Of a stretch of 64,000 nt of DNA, positions 63,501-64,000 are shown in pieces. Each line of letters opens with the position of its first letter. The first letter of the stretch is position 1. Location: the NCBI RefSeq assembly GCF_007097365.1, contig NZ_VJZR01000002.1, forward strand, positions 329,464 through 393,463, written 5' to 3'. Made by a program: the position numbers and the translations under genes. Source of the stretch: Flavobacterium franklandianum (lineage in GTDB: Bacteria > Bacteroidota > Bacteroidia > Flavobacteriales > Flavobacteriaceae). The notes below the pieces were generated by a model. The model did no database searches. It was not told the origin of the DNA and saw only the letters and a list, made by a program, of their open reading frames with translations.

Positions 63501-64000
63501 ATCAAATAGTTCTATTTTACGTTGATTTAGATAGTCAATAAAACTAATATTTGGCTCAGGAGTACTTCTTAAAGGAAGTAAATTTACACAATGACCAACT
63601 AACTCATTCATACCAGTTACAGGCTGTCCCGCTGCAGGAACCCCAACGGCGATATCGTTTTGACCAGTTAATTGACACAAATAAACCTCGAAACTAGCTA
63701 AAATAGTTGTAATCAAACTAGTGCCAGCAATCAAACCTATTTTTTTTAATGAAGCCACGAGTTGTGCGTCTAATGAAAAATCTAAACGCTCGCTTTCATA
63801 AGTACGAATCGATGGTCTCGGATTATCAGTTGGAAGATTTACTACAGGAATAGATTGCTCATACAATGAGAACCAATACTTTTCTATTTCTTTGTATTCA
63901 TTACTATTTATAAATAATTGTTCCTCCTCTGCATATTCACTAAAAGCAATCGAAACGGGTAATAGCGGTGTTTTATTTTCAATTAGCGCGGAATAAATTA
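60537..64000 (-). CDS. NRPS module ...C-A-T-TE (partial, continues beyond the window)
   Basis: About 1154 visible codons, open to the right edge; a TTG at 63866 is not the start because the upstream residues (EIEKYWFSLYEQS) belong to the condensation domain. Visible parts: C-terminal half of C (to about 260; LPTDNPRPSIR, GHCVNLLPLR), A domain (IIYTSGSTGKPKGVQVAH, FDAMVMEIF, NIYGPTETTVC, SGDLGKL, GRIDHQVKVRGYRIE, SGKIDRK), carrier FFEIGGHSLIAV, and TE with GFSFGG (Ser codon 61104-61106), Asp in LLDTYAD and His in IPGDH (60621-60623). The pocket reads D-A-M-W-L-G-I-V-C-K, for which I recall no match; a hydrophobic substrate seems likely. Confidence 0.93.
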   Translation of the reverse strand, partial: IYSALIENKTPLLPVSIAFSEYAEEEQLFINSNEYKEIEKYWFSLYEQSIPVVNLPTDNPRPSIRTYESERLDFSLDAQLVASLKKIGLIAGTSLITTILASFEVYLCQLTGQNDIAVGVPAAGQPVTGMNELVGHCVNLLPLRSTPEPNISFIDYLNQRKIELFDAYDNQQLSFGQLLQKLNVARDPSRIPLVPVAFNMGLDLTDDVAFSNLNFKLINTTRSFETFEIFLNASGSEKNLVLEWSFNKVLFKPETIKKMMVSFEQVLQKIVEDPSKTLEQITFQDYTSKKFEISGPKMSYPKSTLHELFAKQAEIYPNSIALEFEDKQITYGDLSTMINQMANYLWSQGLRPGQIVAISLERTPELITSLFAVLQCGASYVPIDTNYPDARLNIMIEDSDAAFYIGLNSKRNFPNKAVSLSIGTILESMVDLPVAPINLMVPTESAAYIIYTSGSTGKPKGVQVAHCNVINLVYSMAKEPGISATDKIFSITTISFDAMVMEIFLPLLHGACVVLVDEETRRDGNLLLEKAAKDKITMMWGTSSIWHILIDSGWKEPLNIKALIGGEPVPIPLAKELLSRCNELWNIYGPTETTVCSFLTQITINDNPITIGTPIANTNVYLLDANRKPVNEGQVGEIVIAGDGVSLGYLNRPDLNNERFLTNTFNRELGGKMYLSGDLGKLLPNGHVQCLGRIDHQVKVRGYRIELGEIEEALLSIDGIKSAIVIAETDILIAFIEADYEITNEQDQIRLWRNELAAQLPTFMVPHDFNILEKLPTTLSGKIDRKALLNYKSNKIVQYTEPRTETEKIVETIWKESLKREKIDIFSNFFEIGGHSLIAVRVMNKIEQQTGKKLPLSALFEHSTIEQLAKLLNTDREIYSEHLVPIKPQGTKPPLFIIHGAGLNVLNFIHIVSHFDDDQPVYGIQGIGPNGYDNWFESIEDMAACYIESIIKINPKGPYALAGFSFGGVVAFEMARQLKEQGKTVSIVALLDTYADLSYYYTASWQKKLMRIYDNNSKRLSYLIEMLTSWKAFKIRTQAKKEHILKMYFGQKDILSEQEALALEEFTVASSMVNKIVDRYQLKPQNCGVDLFRAKDDKEYKLDPIFLGWKKAALKGVNIHDIPGDHLAIVDPPNDEILARMLQDILDERHSNI

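Noticed and set aside
63866..63868. TTG at 63866 as start of the right-hand NRPS gene
   Set aside because: The frame stays open to the window edge, and the upstream residues (EIEKYWFSLY) fit the condensation domain, so the gene is partial.

Overview
The window looks like a chromosomal segment of a Flavobacterium-type member of the Bacteroidota. Supporting signs are a low-GC genome, several start-proximal -33/-7 elements of the TTTG / TAnnTTTG type, A-rich leaders without clear Shine-Dalgarno sequences, C-terminal type A sorting signals of the type IX secretion system (T9SS), and gene pairs typical of the group (rpsK-rpsD-rpoA-rplQ; dnaA followed by a low-molecular-weight tyrosine phosphatase). 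Species cannot be settled from the sequence alone.

Layout. 1-2.4 kb: end of the ribosomal alpha operon (rpsK tail, rpsD, rpoA, rplQ). 2.7-12.9 kb: carA, a small carboxypeptidase-regulatory-like surface protein, a two-parvulin periplasmic chaperone with moxR behind it, and two unrelated aconitases (acnB, then a mitochondrial-type acnA) in a row. 13-19.8 kb: a five-LysM NlpC/P60 wall hydrolase, katG with an OxyR-like site, a roughly 1 kb intergenic region full of palindromes and one short broken-looking secreted ORF, and an APC amino-acid permease. 19.8-27.4 kb: ald divergent from an Lrp-type regulator, a DegP/HtrA protease, then dapF-GNAT-mltG-DUF2279-like and a lysozyme-like protein. 27.4-38.2 kb: dnaA operon, thioesterase, ribD-HAD-YigZ operon, prmC, a MacB-like permease, hisS and a tiny Cys/Lys-rich secreted protein. 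38.3-56.7 kb: three very large T9SS cargo proteins (two adhesin-like paralogues sharing a C-terminal half, and an M14 zinc carboxypeptidase). 57.1-64 kb: a nonribosomal peptide operon on the minus strand, entering from beyond the right edge: ...C-A-T-TE, then A-T-TE, then an Sfp-type phosphopantetheinyl transferase.

The most unusual signals are (i) a dispersed family of degenerate 7-bp repeat arrays of the TTCTAAC / GAAGTTA type. They fill whole intergenic gaps, usually flip once from purine-rich to pyrimidine-rich units so that the transcript can fold back on itself, end directly in front of start codons, and in one case sit inside the prmC reading frame as two complementary arms; (ii) two tandem thioesterase-ended NRPS proteins whose TE domains are recent duplicates, but where the second has Cys in place of the nucleophilic Ser and Asn in place of the usual catalytic His; (iii) several palindromic intergenic elements (a 54-bp perfect palindrome, a nested inverted-repeat element in front of prmC, a 26-bp inverted repeat). 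These repeat statements were read directly from the bases; whether they are genome-wide families cannot be seen from one window.
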